Notes: generated by a model not told the origin, from the letters alone. A DNA stretch of 35,017 nt from Christensenellaceae bacterium Phil7 (GCA_001940845.1 MSGV01000029.1:117833-152849); one strand, 5' to 3'. Positions 1 to 7,864 are shown, counted from the first letter of the stretch. Numbers and translations: made by a program.

Positions 1-849
1 TCCTTCGGGCACATCATACTCGGGAGCTGTGATTTCTGCACCATACTCGTATGTCTGCGTGGTGAACAGCTCACCATTGATGGTATAGGTAACGGTGTAT
101 GTGTTGATCTCATATTGAGCGGTTACTGTAAGGTCGCTCTGCACATTGGTGAAATCAACGTCCCAGCCGATGAAGGTATAACCCTCGCGTATGGGTGCTT
201 CTGGGGCGGTCGCTGAGGAGCCCTCTTCAACGGTCTCTGTCTTGAGCACGGTACCGTCCCAATCAATGAAGGTGACGTTATGGTTTATCGGCGCCATTTC
301 TACTTCAATAGAACCATTTTGGGAAGTGAACGGAATTGGGGTTGGCTCGGTCGCGGTTATCGGCATGTAATTGAATTCCGCAACTTCCAACTCCAGCGGA
401 ATCACTGTTCCCAGAGTGACATCTTCATTTACATGAAAATTCATTTGGAATATCGTTCCACTTCCGCTAAATGCATTCGTTGGCATAATTGCCATGAAAG
501 GCACCTCACCAGGCTTTGCCGTAGCATCTGCTACTATTATACCGCCTTTGCTTATTATATTCTGCCAAACGTCTCCTTCGGTAAGACCATGGGTAGGACC
601 ATCAATACCATCGTCAACAACCGAAAGCTTCTCTGCATCGTACCTTACGAAAACCGTAAGCGCATGTGCTTCGTATTCACCATCGATAGTGAAAGAAACC
701 GATACATCAGAGCCGGGAAGGGCAGTAATATTATCGATCCCAAAAGCAACGCTGCTGTCGCTCTTAAGATCGCTTCCTGCATATGCAGGAGCTGTAAAAG
801 TGCTCAGAATAAGGATTGTGCTGAGCAGCACAGCGAGAAATTTTCTCAT
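1..849 (-). CDS. Secreted cohesin-domain / InlB-repeat protein, 3' end outside window
   Basis: The frame is open from an ATG at 849 to the window edge (283 codons, no stop), so only the N-terminal part is visible. The start has a strong ribosome binding site (AGGAGG, 5-6 bases upstream). Residues 1-24 are a signal peptide (basic MRK, hydrophobic core, cleavage after AYA). Residues about 32-180 form a cohesin-like beta-sandwich, with the pattern 'LPGSDVSVSFTIDG', 'VRYDAEKLSVV', then a long insertion and 'GTIFQMNFHV'. A Listeria-Bacteroides (InlB B) repeat follows at about 191-246 (VTFIDWDG ... GYTFIGW), and another repeat unit starts near 250. It lies 65 bp downstream of the large secreted protein in the same orientation, so the two are probably co-transcribed. 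Its cohesin-like module and the neighbour's dockerin may be partners (inference). Ligand and surface-anchoring mode are unknown because the C-terminus is missing. Confidence 0.85.
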   Translation of the reverse strand, partial: MRKFLAVLLSTILILSTFTAPAYAGSDLKSDSSVAFGIDNITALPGSDVSVSFTIDGEYEAHALTVFVRYDAEKLSVVDDGIDGPTHGLTEGDVWQNIISKGGIIVADATAKPGEVPFMAIMPTNAFSGSGTIFQMNFHVNEDVTLGTVIPLELEVAEFNYMPITATEPTPIPFTSQNGSIEVEMAPINHNVTFIDWDGTVLKTETVEEGSSATAPEAPIREGYTFIGWDVDFTNVQSDLTVTAQYEINTYTVTYTINGELFTTQTYEYGAEITAPEYDVPEG

Positions 850-914
850 TTGTACCTCCTTTTATTTTTATATCAGGCAGCATTAGGCTGCTTAATATAA
901 TTCACAAAAAACTA

Positions 915-3900
915 TTAATCAGCTTGCAGCAAGCCCAACACTCTGCGCATAACTAGCAATGCGTCCGTGGAATTCAGCCGTCCGTCACCATTAAAATCGG
1001 CTGCTTCAAGCTGCGCCGGGGTAAGCTGCTGAGATAGCGTACCTAAAACATGCCGCATAGCCATCAATGCATCAGTCGATGTTAGCGCACCATCTCCGCT
1101 GATATCCCCCGATTGCGGGATTGGACCATATACAGCGGTTACACGAGTATTTGCGGTGACGCATTGATAATCTCCCTCCCATCCTATAAATATAAAGTTC
1201 TCACGGGCAGGGTCATCAGGCGGTGCTGCAGACTCACCATATTGAACAGTTCTTATTGCAATTGTTCTTCCATCCCAATCAACAAATGTTACCATAAACT
1301 TTGCATTAGGATCGGGTTCGGGCGTGGGGGTAGGCTCTCCGCTTGGAGGGGGCGTTGGGATAGTTGGATCGGTTATTTCGCCGCTGCCTCCACCACCGCC
1401 TATTCCTCCTGAGCTGCCGCCGGAGCCGCCTTGACCGGAGCCGCCTATACTGCCAGTATTGGAATTGCCCATCACGCTATAGTGCGGAATCTGCTCAGCC
1501 GAGCCATCATTCGTATTCCTTGAGAAATTCTTGATGGTCATATCCATGTTTTTCTCACCCGCTTCGGCATTATCAGGTATCTTCAGCTTAAGATTCAGCA
1601 TTGGACCATTGCCGCTGAATGCCATGCCTCCTGATTCTGCCTTTGCATTTATTGAACCGGAGGATGAATCCGGATTGCCCGAGCCACCATCACCCATACC
1701 GGAACCGGGTAATGATTGCTCAAGTTCAAATTCTCCGCCGTTTTCAACTATCTCTTGAATGACTTCACCGGGAGTGATTTCCATTACCTCCATATCGCTT
1801 GCGTCATATGATAATTCCAGATCGAAGGTATTTGCTTCATACTCGCCTTCAATGATAACCTCGGTTTCGACCTCCTCACCCGGCTCGCCAACAATATCTC
1901 CAAGAACGACACATACCCCCGCATCCTGGTTCTCACCCGGAACAATCGGAGTAATCTCAAGGTCGATGGCATGGTGCTCTCCTTTCCAATAAACCTTGAA
2001 TTCATACACGAAGCCGGCAAGAAATTCAAAATCATCAAATCTTCCGCCAATGTTTCCAAAAGAATCGGCAAAAGGGCGATCACACTGACCATGATCATAA
2101 AGAATGAGCCAGTCGTAAACTCCAGCCGGGATACGTACAGATTTTGTTTCATTTAAAACTGTTTCTGCATTTTTTTCCGAACCACTTGCATATCTTGGAA
2201 TGCTGTATTCGTACTCGGCATAATATTCGTCTAGCCATTGCCTCCCGTTATCGTTCATCGGAGTGTGCCATCCATAAAAATACTGCGTCCCTTCATTTGA
2301 CGTATTGGCATCCGCATCCAATATCATTTGATAGCCGTTTTCTGGATTTGGCGTACCAAAGTCAACCCTAAAGCCGCCATCCTCGACCGTCAGTTTAACA
2401 ACGGAAGTAATATATTCAGGAGATGAGTACATTGCGCGTATCGTCAAATCCGATACAATTATTTGCCTACGATAATCCCAACCGCGAAATACAACGCCGT
2501 CATGCTCTGCAACTTCCGGGAATGTCGCTTTATCGAGAATTGTTCCGCCCTCCACAACGCGGGTTTCAATCACGGAATTATCGACATCATCGATGAATGT
2601 GACTGTAAAGCTCGGCTTAACGGGCTCGGAGACGGGTATATCGTCCGTAATAAACATGCAAGTAAGGAATCCTGGGTAATAGCTCTGCCTATATATTACT
2701 TCGCCCGTCCCCGGAATGATTTGTGCTATTGAACCGCTATAAAAATATAGAATTTGATTATTCTCATAATCAAACGCAGTCGCCAAACCGAGATAGTATC
2801 TGTTTGTTTCAGGTATCGGATTATTGGCTTCATGGATTTCTGCCGCTATGGTCACCTCGCCCGTTGCCAAATCAATATTCAGCAGATAGTTTTTTTTGCA
2901 GATAGACGATGACTCAACAGAAAACTCGTTTAATCCATAGGCGTTTCCATCGGCATCGATAACAAAATTTAGAACATATAGTTCACATCCGTCATCATCA
3001 ACACCGTGCAGAGGTGCGACCTCCGTCAACGTTCCTAATGACAAATCAACTTTATAAAGTGACAGTGAATCCCCGTACTCCTCGTTAACTGCGATAGCAT
3101 ACATGGTATCATTCGCATGATTGTATGCCATGTCTCTTACTTCCAAACCCGCATTAACTCCACTCAATACTTGCACAAGATTTTCCGGGTTGCTATCGAA
3201 ATCTATAACAAAAAAGTCTGCCCGTTTATTGCCATACCATAATGTGTCTTGATATCCATAGACTTTTCCGCCGGCATATGCGGCAGCGCAAACATTATAT
3301 GGGAAATTCCAGCTTTCATCAGCATAGTCTTGGGACACCTGCTGCTGTGAAAGAATCATAGGTTCATCACCGTTGTATTTATGCCACGCTTGCGGCTGAA
3401 TTTGACCTATAGCGTGTTGACTAATTTCACCAACATATCCGTAGAAATCAACAACAGGCATCGCTTCCCGTACGGTTACGTTAAGCTGTGCCGAAGCATG
3501 TCCATCAACGGATGTTGCGGTAATCGTAGTCGTTCCCGGCAATACGCCATGAACGTATGGATCGGTTGAATTCGTCGTGTATGCAATGGAAGCATCCGAT
3601 GCTTCATAGATGATTTGCTTATCAAACGCGTCCTCGGGATAAACATTTACATTGAACGCCGCACCGTTATCGCCATATACAATGATATCTCTCGGTACGA
3701 TCTCTATTCTCTCGACGTAGATGGGTTCTGTATTGCCACGTTCTATCGTCAGGTCGACATGGCTGTTGTGATCGGTGACGTTCGTTGATATATAGTGCTG
3801 CACAGTAAACGTATAGGTAAAACCTGCTTCGAAGGTATAGTTATCATAACAAGCAGGGATATTTCCTATATCATTCATAAACAGGAAGTCAACGCCGTCT

Positions 3901-6011
3901 TTAACTTCCATCGGGTTGATAAAGCACCAATCATAGGTTCCCGCAGGGATGTTTATAAGCTGCTTTTTATGATACATGGAGGAATAGGGCGAAAATTCCG
4001 AACTCGCTCCCTCCGGCAGCTTATATTCAAAATTATCATAAAAGGTATCGAGGTCATCGATCTTGGTTTGCCCCCAGACCCTTTCCTCAGGAATAATTGT
4101 GCCATAAGTATCTGCATCGGCATCGATAAGCATTTGGCAGCCATGGGTAGTCCAATAACTGTATGAACCGGTACTATCATAGTAATTATCAATAAGTATT
4201 GTTACCATAGCTTCCTCTTCGCAGTAATATGCCGTCACGGTGATATCGTAAATTAGATACTCGCCGTCATAATTTTCGTCATATTCCCAGCATTGGAATT
4301 GATAACCGCTATGCTCGGGCGGCGTAAGGAAGGTATTCTCATCAAGGGTAGTACCAACCTCATATTGCTTGGTGCCGATCACTGAGCCATCCATACTATC
4401 AACAAAGGTTACGGTGTATTTTGTCCTTTCTCTTTGCGGAAGCTCAATGTCGTTGGGTGCATAGAATCCGCGCGGTGAAAAATCAATATAGCCTCTGGGT
4501 TCAACGGTTTGATTTTCAATATCGATTCGACAAAGTTGATAGTTAATGCCATACGTTGTGCTTGTCCGTGATTCAAAAATTGCATAGAGTATGCCCGTAT
4601 TAATGTCAATAAAAGCTCCCGCAATGACCTTCGTATAGCCGTCAGTAGGATTATAAGCGAATAGGCGCGTCATTTCGCCCGTTGTTTTATTGATCTCAAA
4701 GAGCGTGCCATAAATAAAACCATATAGCTTTCCATCGAATGATGCAGTAATTGCAGATATATGCTGCGTTAAGTCAGCGATCTTCAGTAGCTCTCCATTG
4801 TCAATATCCACGCTATAAAGGGCATATCCGGTTCTCCCAGAATCTGAATATGCTATTGCATACAGCGTGTTGTTAGAATAATCATATGTCATCGAAGTTG
4901 GGTTTAGAACATTGCTTCTTCCCCAATATTCGATATGCTGCGTTGCTTCATCGATAACGACATACCTAAACTCATAGTAGCCTTTGGTCATCCATCCATA
5001 GATTTTGCCCCCGGCATAGGCTGATGCGGCTATATGATGGTTCTTTGTCTCATCCGGTGATAATTCAATCACCGTTTCCGTCATCTCCGGAAGGCTGCTG
5101 CTAAACCTATTAAGGGATATACTCAATGTATCACTCTCCCTTGTGTATGATTCACTGTATGCATAAAGGTCTGTCGATTCAATGCCCGATTCAACAACAT
5201 TCACCTCGCAAGTATCAGAAACGCCGCCATCAACTGCGGCTACCGTTATAGTTGCAACGCCGGGCTGAATGCCAACGACATAACCATCCGGGAGGACGAT
5301 AGCAATGCTTTCGTCAGAAGAAGAAAATTTGACATCCTTATTGAATGCAGTTTCTGGAAGCACCTCGTATGACAGCGGAATGCGGCAATTCACTCCAACT
5401 TCAGCGGTTTTCTGTACAACAACTTGATCAGGATGAACCGGCTCCCCTACATATACATTGTCAAGTTTTGCATTGGCACTCATGGCACCAGTTGAAACTT
5501 GAAATACCCACTTAAGCGTGTGATTGCCTGCAGTAAGAGCATATTCTTTGTGTGTCCAATCATTGCACCCCACATAGCCATAACCCCTGCCCGATTCAAA
5601 AGATTTATTATCAATACTGAAAAGTAAACCCCCGCTTACATAGCTGGCATCAAAAACCGTGCAGATGAAATCGAAGGAAACAATATCACCTTCATTTGCC
5701 GTGATTTCCGCAGTGATAATCGCTTTTTTCGAACTATAATTTGTTTCTGGAGAAGTAATGTGATCATCCTCTATTCTCCATATATAGTTTCCATGCTCGG
5801 CATCAATGTAATCTCCGTAGTTTTGAAACTCAATTGTTCCATTTTCAACATTGAGTGCTTCGTTAAGGGTCAGGGGTTGATCTGCCTCGGCGTTCTCCGC
5901 CGGAAGTTTGGGTGCAGTTTCCGCCTGTACCGCACCCACGATCACACTGCTTGAAGAAAACAGCATGAGCGCCGCTAACAGAATTGCCAGCAGCTTTTTG
6001 AGTTGTTTCAT
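915..6011 (-). CDS. Giant secreted modular protein: Ig-like, InlB, DUF2436, cohesin and dockerin
   Basis: A 1698-residue protein with a good ribosome binding site (GGAGGT) before the ATG at 6011. Domains in order: signal peptide 1-30; a jelly-roll/adhesin-like region about 55-190; Big_2-type Ig domain 195-272; propeller-like region about 328-510 ('AYAGGKIYG', 'LYAIAYSD'); InlB repeat 531-596; DUF2436-type domain about 600-757 ('CQMLIDADADTYG', 'IPAGTYDWCF'). Residues about 765-1356 repeat the same order: Ig 765-847, propeller-like 905-1118, InlB 1134-1196, DUF2436 1200-1356 ('GYQMILDADANT', 'IPAGVYDW'). Then come a cohesin-like module (1363-1505), a Gly/Ser then Pro/Thr linker (1518-1570), a third InlB repeat (1571-1628), and a type I dockerin (1634-1698) with two Ca-binding loops, GDISGDGALTSTDAL and DFNGDGRLNSTDAL. 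DUF2436 is known from Porphyromonas gingipain/haemagglutinin adhesins. No catalytic domain is recognised, so a role in adhesion or extracellular assembly is inferred. A candidate invertible promoter lies upstream. Confidence 0.9.
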   Translation of the reverse strand: MKQLKKLLAILLAALMLFSSSSVIVGAVQAETAPKLPAENAEADQPLTLNEALNVENGTIEFQNYGDYIDAEHGNYIWRIEDDHITSPETNYSSKKAIITAEITANEGDIVSFDFICTVFDASYVSGGLLFSIDNKSFESGRGYGYVGCNDWTHKEYALTAGNHTLKWVFQVSTGAMSANAKLDNVYVGEPVHPDQVVVQKTAEVGVNCRIPLSYEVLPETAFNKDVKFSSSDESIAIVLPDGYVVGIQPGVATITVAAVDGGVSDTCEVNVVESGIESTDLYAYSESYTRESDTLSISLNRFSSSLPEMTETVIELSPDETKNHHIAASAYAGGKIYGWMTKGYYEFRYVVIDEATQHIEYWGRSNVLNPTSMTYDYSNNTLYAIAYSDSGRTGYALYSVDIDNGELLKIADLTQHISAITASFDGKLYGFIYGTLFEINKTTGEMTRLFAYNPTDGYTKVIAGAFIDINTGILYAIFESRTSTTYGINYQLCRIDIENQTVEPRGYIDFSPRGFYAPNDIELPQRERTKYTVTFVDSMDGSVIGTKQYEVGTTLDENTFLTPPEHSGYQFQCWEYDENYDGEYLIYDITVTAYYCEEEAMVTILIDNYYDSTGSYSYWTTHGCQMLIDADADTYGTIIPEERVWGQTKIDDLDTFYDNFEYKLPEGASSEFSPYSSMYHKKQLINIPAGTYDWCFINPMEVKDGVDFLFMNDIGNIPACYDNYTFEAGFTYTFTVQHYISTNVTDHNSHVDLTIERGNTEPIYVERIEIVPRDIIVYGDNGAAFNVNVYPEDAFDKQIIYEASDASIAYTTNSTDPYVHGVLPGTTTITATSVDGHASAQLNVTVREAMPVVDFYGYVGEISQHAIGQIQPQAWHKYNGDEPMILSQQQVSQDYADESWNFPYNVCAAAYAGGKVYGYQDTLWYGNKRADFFVIDFDSNPENLVQVLSGVNAGLEVRDMAYNHANDTMYAIAVNEEYGDSLSLYKVDLSLGTLTEVAPLHGVDDDGCELYVLNFVIDADGNAYGLNEFSVESSSICKKNYLLNIDLATGEVTIAAEIHEANNPIPETNRYYLGLATAFDYENNQILYFYSGSIAQIIPGTGEVIYRQSYYPGFLTCMFITDDIPVSEPVKPSFTVTFIDDVDNSVIETRVVEGGTILDKATFPEVAEHDGVVFRGWDYRRQIIVSDLTIRAMYSSPEYITSVVKLTVEDGGFRVDFGTPNPENGYQMILDADANTSNEGTQYFYGWHTPMNDNGRQWLDEYYAEYEYSIPRYASGSEKNAETVLNETKSVRIPAGVYDWLILYDHGQCDRPFADSFGNIGGRFDDFEFLAGFVYEFKVYWKGEHHAIDLEITPIVPGENQDAGVCVVLGDIVGEPGEEVETEVIIEGEYEANTFDLELSYDASDMEVMEITPGEVIQEIVENGGEFELEQSLPGSGMGDGGSGNPDSSSGSINAKAESGGMAFSGNGPMLNLKLKIPDNAEAGEKNMDMTIKNFSRNTNDGSAEQIPHYSVMGNSNTGSIGGSGQGGSGGSSGGIGGGGGSGEITDPTIPTPPPSGEPTPTPEPDPNAKFMVTFVDWDGRTIAIRTVQYGESAAPPDDPARENFIFIGWEGDYQCVTANTRVTAVYGPIPQSGDISGDGALTSTDALMAMRHVLGTLSQQLTPAQLEAADFNGDGRLNSTDALLVMRRVLGLLQAD

Positions 6012-6119
6012 TGAATTTACCTCCGTTCAATAAATTGTATTGCTTTATCGCATTTGAGTAATCCCTGCGGATTATCAAATACGTTAAGACCTAAAAACAG
6101 ATACGGCAACTAGATTAAA

Positions 6120-6146
6120 TATCAATCAAGTATTGATATAATACTT
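6120..6146. repeat. Nested palindromes and a direct repeat in the leader of the large secreted gene
   Basis: Two overlapping palindromes are visible: TATCAAT-CAAGT-ATTGATA (6120-6138) and AAGTATT-GATAT-AATACTT (6128-6146), each with perfect 7-bp arms and a 5-bp spacer. The 13-mer TATTGATATAATA inside them (6131-6143) recurs at 6206-6218. This looks like an operator or paired binding sites about 110 bp upstream of the start codon at 6011, but no bound regulator is identified. The rest of the leader (6012-6260) holds no gene; a further hairpin with 7-bp arms (AAACAGC / GCTGTTT) lies at 6198-6227. Confidence 0.4.
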
Positions 6147-6212
6147 AAAGCAAAATAATAAATTTAAATAGCACGAGTGCATCTTAGCATTGAAGGAAAC
6201 AGCGTTATTGAT

Positions 6213-6242
6213 ATAATAGTGCTGTTTTAAATCAACGTGCAA
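6213..6242 (-). promoter_or_regulatory. Weak candidate fixed promoter for the large secreted gene
   Basis: On the minus strand TTGCAC (6242-6237), an 18-bp spacer and TATTAT (6218-6213) form a weak sigma-70-like promoter directed at the gene starting at 6011. It overlaps the second copy of the 13-bp direct repeat. If it is active, the gene has basal expression independent of the neighbouring inverted-repeat promoter. Prediction only. Confidence 0.3.
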
Positions 6243-6260
6243 TATACACAGTTGTTTTTA

Positions 6261-6408
6261 AAACTATACCTTTGTGGATTGACATTTTCCATCAATTCCC
6301 GTATAATTAGAGCAGATATTTAGTGGGTAAGCATAGCGATCAATACTAGATATAGAATTAAAAATTATCTTTTGACAGGTTTGAGTGCTGTTCACAAAGG
6401 TATAGTTT
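6261..6408. repeat. 148-bp inverted-repeat-bounded promoter segment, candidate invertible DNA switch
   Basis: Perfect 16-bp inverted repeats, AAACTATACCTTTGTG at 6261-6276 and CACAAAGGTATAGTTT at 6393-6408, bound a 116-bp interior that carries a consensus promoter pointing rightward. Size, arm length and promoter content match known phase-variable invertible promoters such as the Clostridioides difficile cwpV switch and gut invertons. Inversion would turn the promoter toward the secreted-protein gene starting at 6011. No recombinase gene is in the window, and the inverted state is not observed here. The main alternative is a short MITE; no convincing target-site duplication flanks the arms. 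Confidence 0.65.
6279..6307 (+). promoter_or_regulatory. Perfect consensus sigma-70 promoter inside the inverted repeats
   Basis: TTGACA (6279-6284), exactly 17 bp, then TATAAT (6302-6307): a perfect consensus promoter on the plus strand with predicted start near 6314. No plus-strand gene follows. Transcription would run about 150 nt to the hairpin at 6433-6465, producing at most a short non-coding RNA in the present orientation. Confidence 0.8.
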
Positions 6409-6432
6409 CGCGAACAAAATCATATTAAATTT

Positions 6433-6465
6433 AAAACCATTATCTATTAAAACGATAATGGTTTT
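6433..6465. terminator. Bidirectional intrinsic-terminator-like hairpin
   Basis: Perfect 12-bp arms AAAACCATTATC (6433-6444) and GATAATGGTTTT (6454-6465) with a 9-nt loop and T-rich ends on both strands. It would stop rightward transcripts from the promoter at 6279-6307. It would also stop leftward read-through from the SIR2-like gene before it reaches the promoter segment, thereby insulating the switch. Confidence 0.65.
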
Positions 6466-6506
6466 ATATGTATCCCTACTATGACAGCGCGCTTTCTGTT
6501 GTAGGG

Positions 6507-6665
6507 TAATTTACATTCAAGCCAGTATGCGTGATCAAATATTCCTTGATTTCCTCATACATGGACAGCTTTGCTTCCCGCAGAGGTCGAGTCAAGCTCG
6601 TCCATTTCCAATTCTGCCTCGATATTCTGCTTGGTATTAAGTTGGGATAATAAACAGGCCGTCTA
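6507..6665 (-). pseudogene. Frameshifted C-terminal fragment of an RlmD/RumA-type rRNA methyltransferase
   Basis: The minus strand reads in one frame as NIEAELEMDELDSTSAGSKA and, after a frameshift near 6560-6575, continues as YEEIKEYLITHTGLNV. This matches the C-terminal extension of clostridial RlmD proteins and parallels 'YGQIKERVLEQTGLKV' in the intact rlmD at 12470-14359. The catalytic part is absent, a TAG lies just upstream in frame, and the homology ends before the usual 'IAQIKQKYGI'. The nucleotide sequence differs clearly from the intact copy, so it is a relic of a different homologue. The remainder of 6466-6775 shows no gene. Confidence 0.55.
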
Positions 6666-6775
6666 GGCGTGGCACAGGAGGATAAGAAGCACGTCATTTG
6701 CCTGTTGGTTCGTCCGACTTAATCCACCAGCCTTTTTATCTTATCGATCGTAATGGTTAATATATTATTTTGTTC

Positions 6776-7777
6776 CTATATTGCCATATCATATTCTGTT
6801 ATTGTTCCTACAAACTTTTGCAGTTCCTCAAGAGTTTTAAAGTCTTGAAATGACTTCACGTATGCCCGTGGCTGCTGCTGGAGAATTGCATCAAATAAAT
6901 ATTCTAAACTCACCCTTGGTGCTAACCATAATAATGATTCATAAAACGTCTCATGAAAAGTCATCATATGCCTATCATATATATCCGCCCATTTATTCTT
7001 CTGCTCTTTTTCTGCTGCCTTCAAATTAATAATAGAGAATGGTGCAATCGTTTCAATATTACTTATTCTGTAGCTATCTTTAAGCAGGTTATAAGCCTCC
7101 TGGTCCGTTTCTGGTGCACTGTATCCGAATATTGTCACTCCTGCTGCTGTACTTAAAACCTTCTTCGCCTCAGTCCATTCATTTTGAATTATTTCACCAT
7201 CATAATAATTTTTTTGATGCACAGGAAATAAAAGTTTCATATCTGATAATTCCTTAAAACAATTCGGACATAAGCAATCTGCATATCCTTTAACTTTACA
7301 GTCGTAGCAGAGACCTACCCCCACATTACCATGTGGAAATATTAGTTGTGGTAAATTTCCTACAGATAAATTTCTCCTGTACGCCTGCATCAAAAATGGA
7401 TCCCAATTAAAAGTCACTATAGCATCTTTTTCTGTTAAGGATAAAATCAGATAATCATATATGGTTGGTTCATTTGGAAGTTCTAATTTTTTAAAGTAAT
7501 TTCTAACTTCATTTTCCAAATAATTCTGTAGTCCTATCCACTTTGGCTTGCCATTGATATTAGAAAATAAAAGTTCAAAATTCTCCAATGCCTCTTTTGA
7601 AAAACCATAACCACTTAGCATATCCTTCATCCCTAATACTTTATGAATATTTGAAAGTGTTGGAACAGATTTTCCATTTTTATCAATTCGACAAGCCGCT
7701 ATAGAGGCGCCAGCACCAAGTATCACAACATGAGGATCTTGAAGACGTCTATTCTTTATATTCGGAATTCTATACAT
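6776..7777 (-). CDS. SIR2-like NADase-domain protein, candidate defence effector
   Basis: A 333-residue protein. The ATG at 7777 is chosen because GGAGAG lies 7 bases before it; a TTG six codons earlier would overlap that site. SIR2-fold marks are an N-terminal nucleotide-binding GAGAS (21-25), TFNWDPF with the expected catalytic Asn at 124, PHGN with the catalytic His at 149, a cysteine cluster suited to zinc (C157, C160, C168, C170, C173), and FGYSAPETD (217-225). In ThsA and DSR-type defence proteins the equivalent Asn and His are needed for NAD hydrolysis. No transmembrane segment or recognisable second domain is seen; the C-terminal 100 residues may sense or oligomerise (inference). It has its own promoter and sits intact among decayed genes, next to an IS relic. 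A protein deacylase role is less likely given the divergent motifs. The partner, if any, is not evident. Confidence 0.8.
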   Translation of the reverse strand: MYRIPNIKNRRLQDPHVVILGAGASIAACRIDKNGKSVPTLSNIHKVLGMKDMLSGYGFSKEALENFELLFSNINGKPKWIGLQNYLENEVRNYFKKLELPNEPTIYDYLILSLTEKDAIVTFNWDPFLMQAYRRNLSVGNLPQLIFPHGNVGVGLCYDCKVKGYADCLCPNCFKELSDMKLLFPVHQKNYYDGEIIQNEWTEAKKVLSTAAGVTIFGYSAPETDQEAYNLLKDSYRISNIETIAPFSIINLKAAEKEQKNKWADIYDRHMMTFHETFYESLLWLAPRVSLEYLFDAILQQQPRAYVKSFQDFKTLEELQKFVGTITEYDMAI

Positions 7778-7835
7778 TTTATCACTCTCCTTCAATTATA
7801 ATAACCTATCTTACCTTAACTTTTCTTTTGAAACA

Positions 7836-7864
7836 ATTATAGCAAAGCACTTTCTCCTTTACAA
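7836..7864 (-). promoter_or_regulatory. Promoter of the SIR2-like gene
   Basis: On the minus strand TTGTAA (7864-7859), a 17-bp spacer and TATAAT (7841-7836), about 58 bp upstream of the ATG at 7777. The match is near-consensus and suggests constitutive expression. The stretch between it and the IS relic (7865-7929) shows no further feature. Confidence 0.7.

Noticed and set aside
280-900. Plus-strand open frame of 206 codons over the left-edge gene
   Set aside because: It lies antisense to a secreted protein with a signal peptide, strong ribosome binding site and recognisable domains, and its own translation shows no family features.
6198-6227. Hairpin AAACAGC/GCTGTTT as a terminator in the leader of the secreted gene
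   Set aside because: On the minus strand it is not followed by a T-run, so it should not stop transcription toward the gene; it is kept only as a possible leader structure.
6479-6697. Minus-strand open frame of 72 codons as an intact gene
   Set aside because: Only its second half matches the RlmD tail; the first half is out of frame with the homologous region, so it is a chance frame over a pseudogene fragment.
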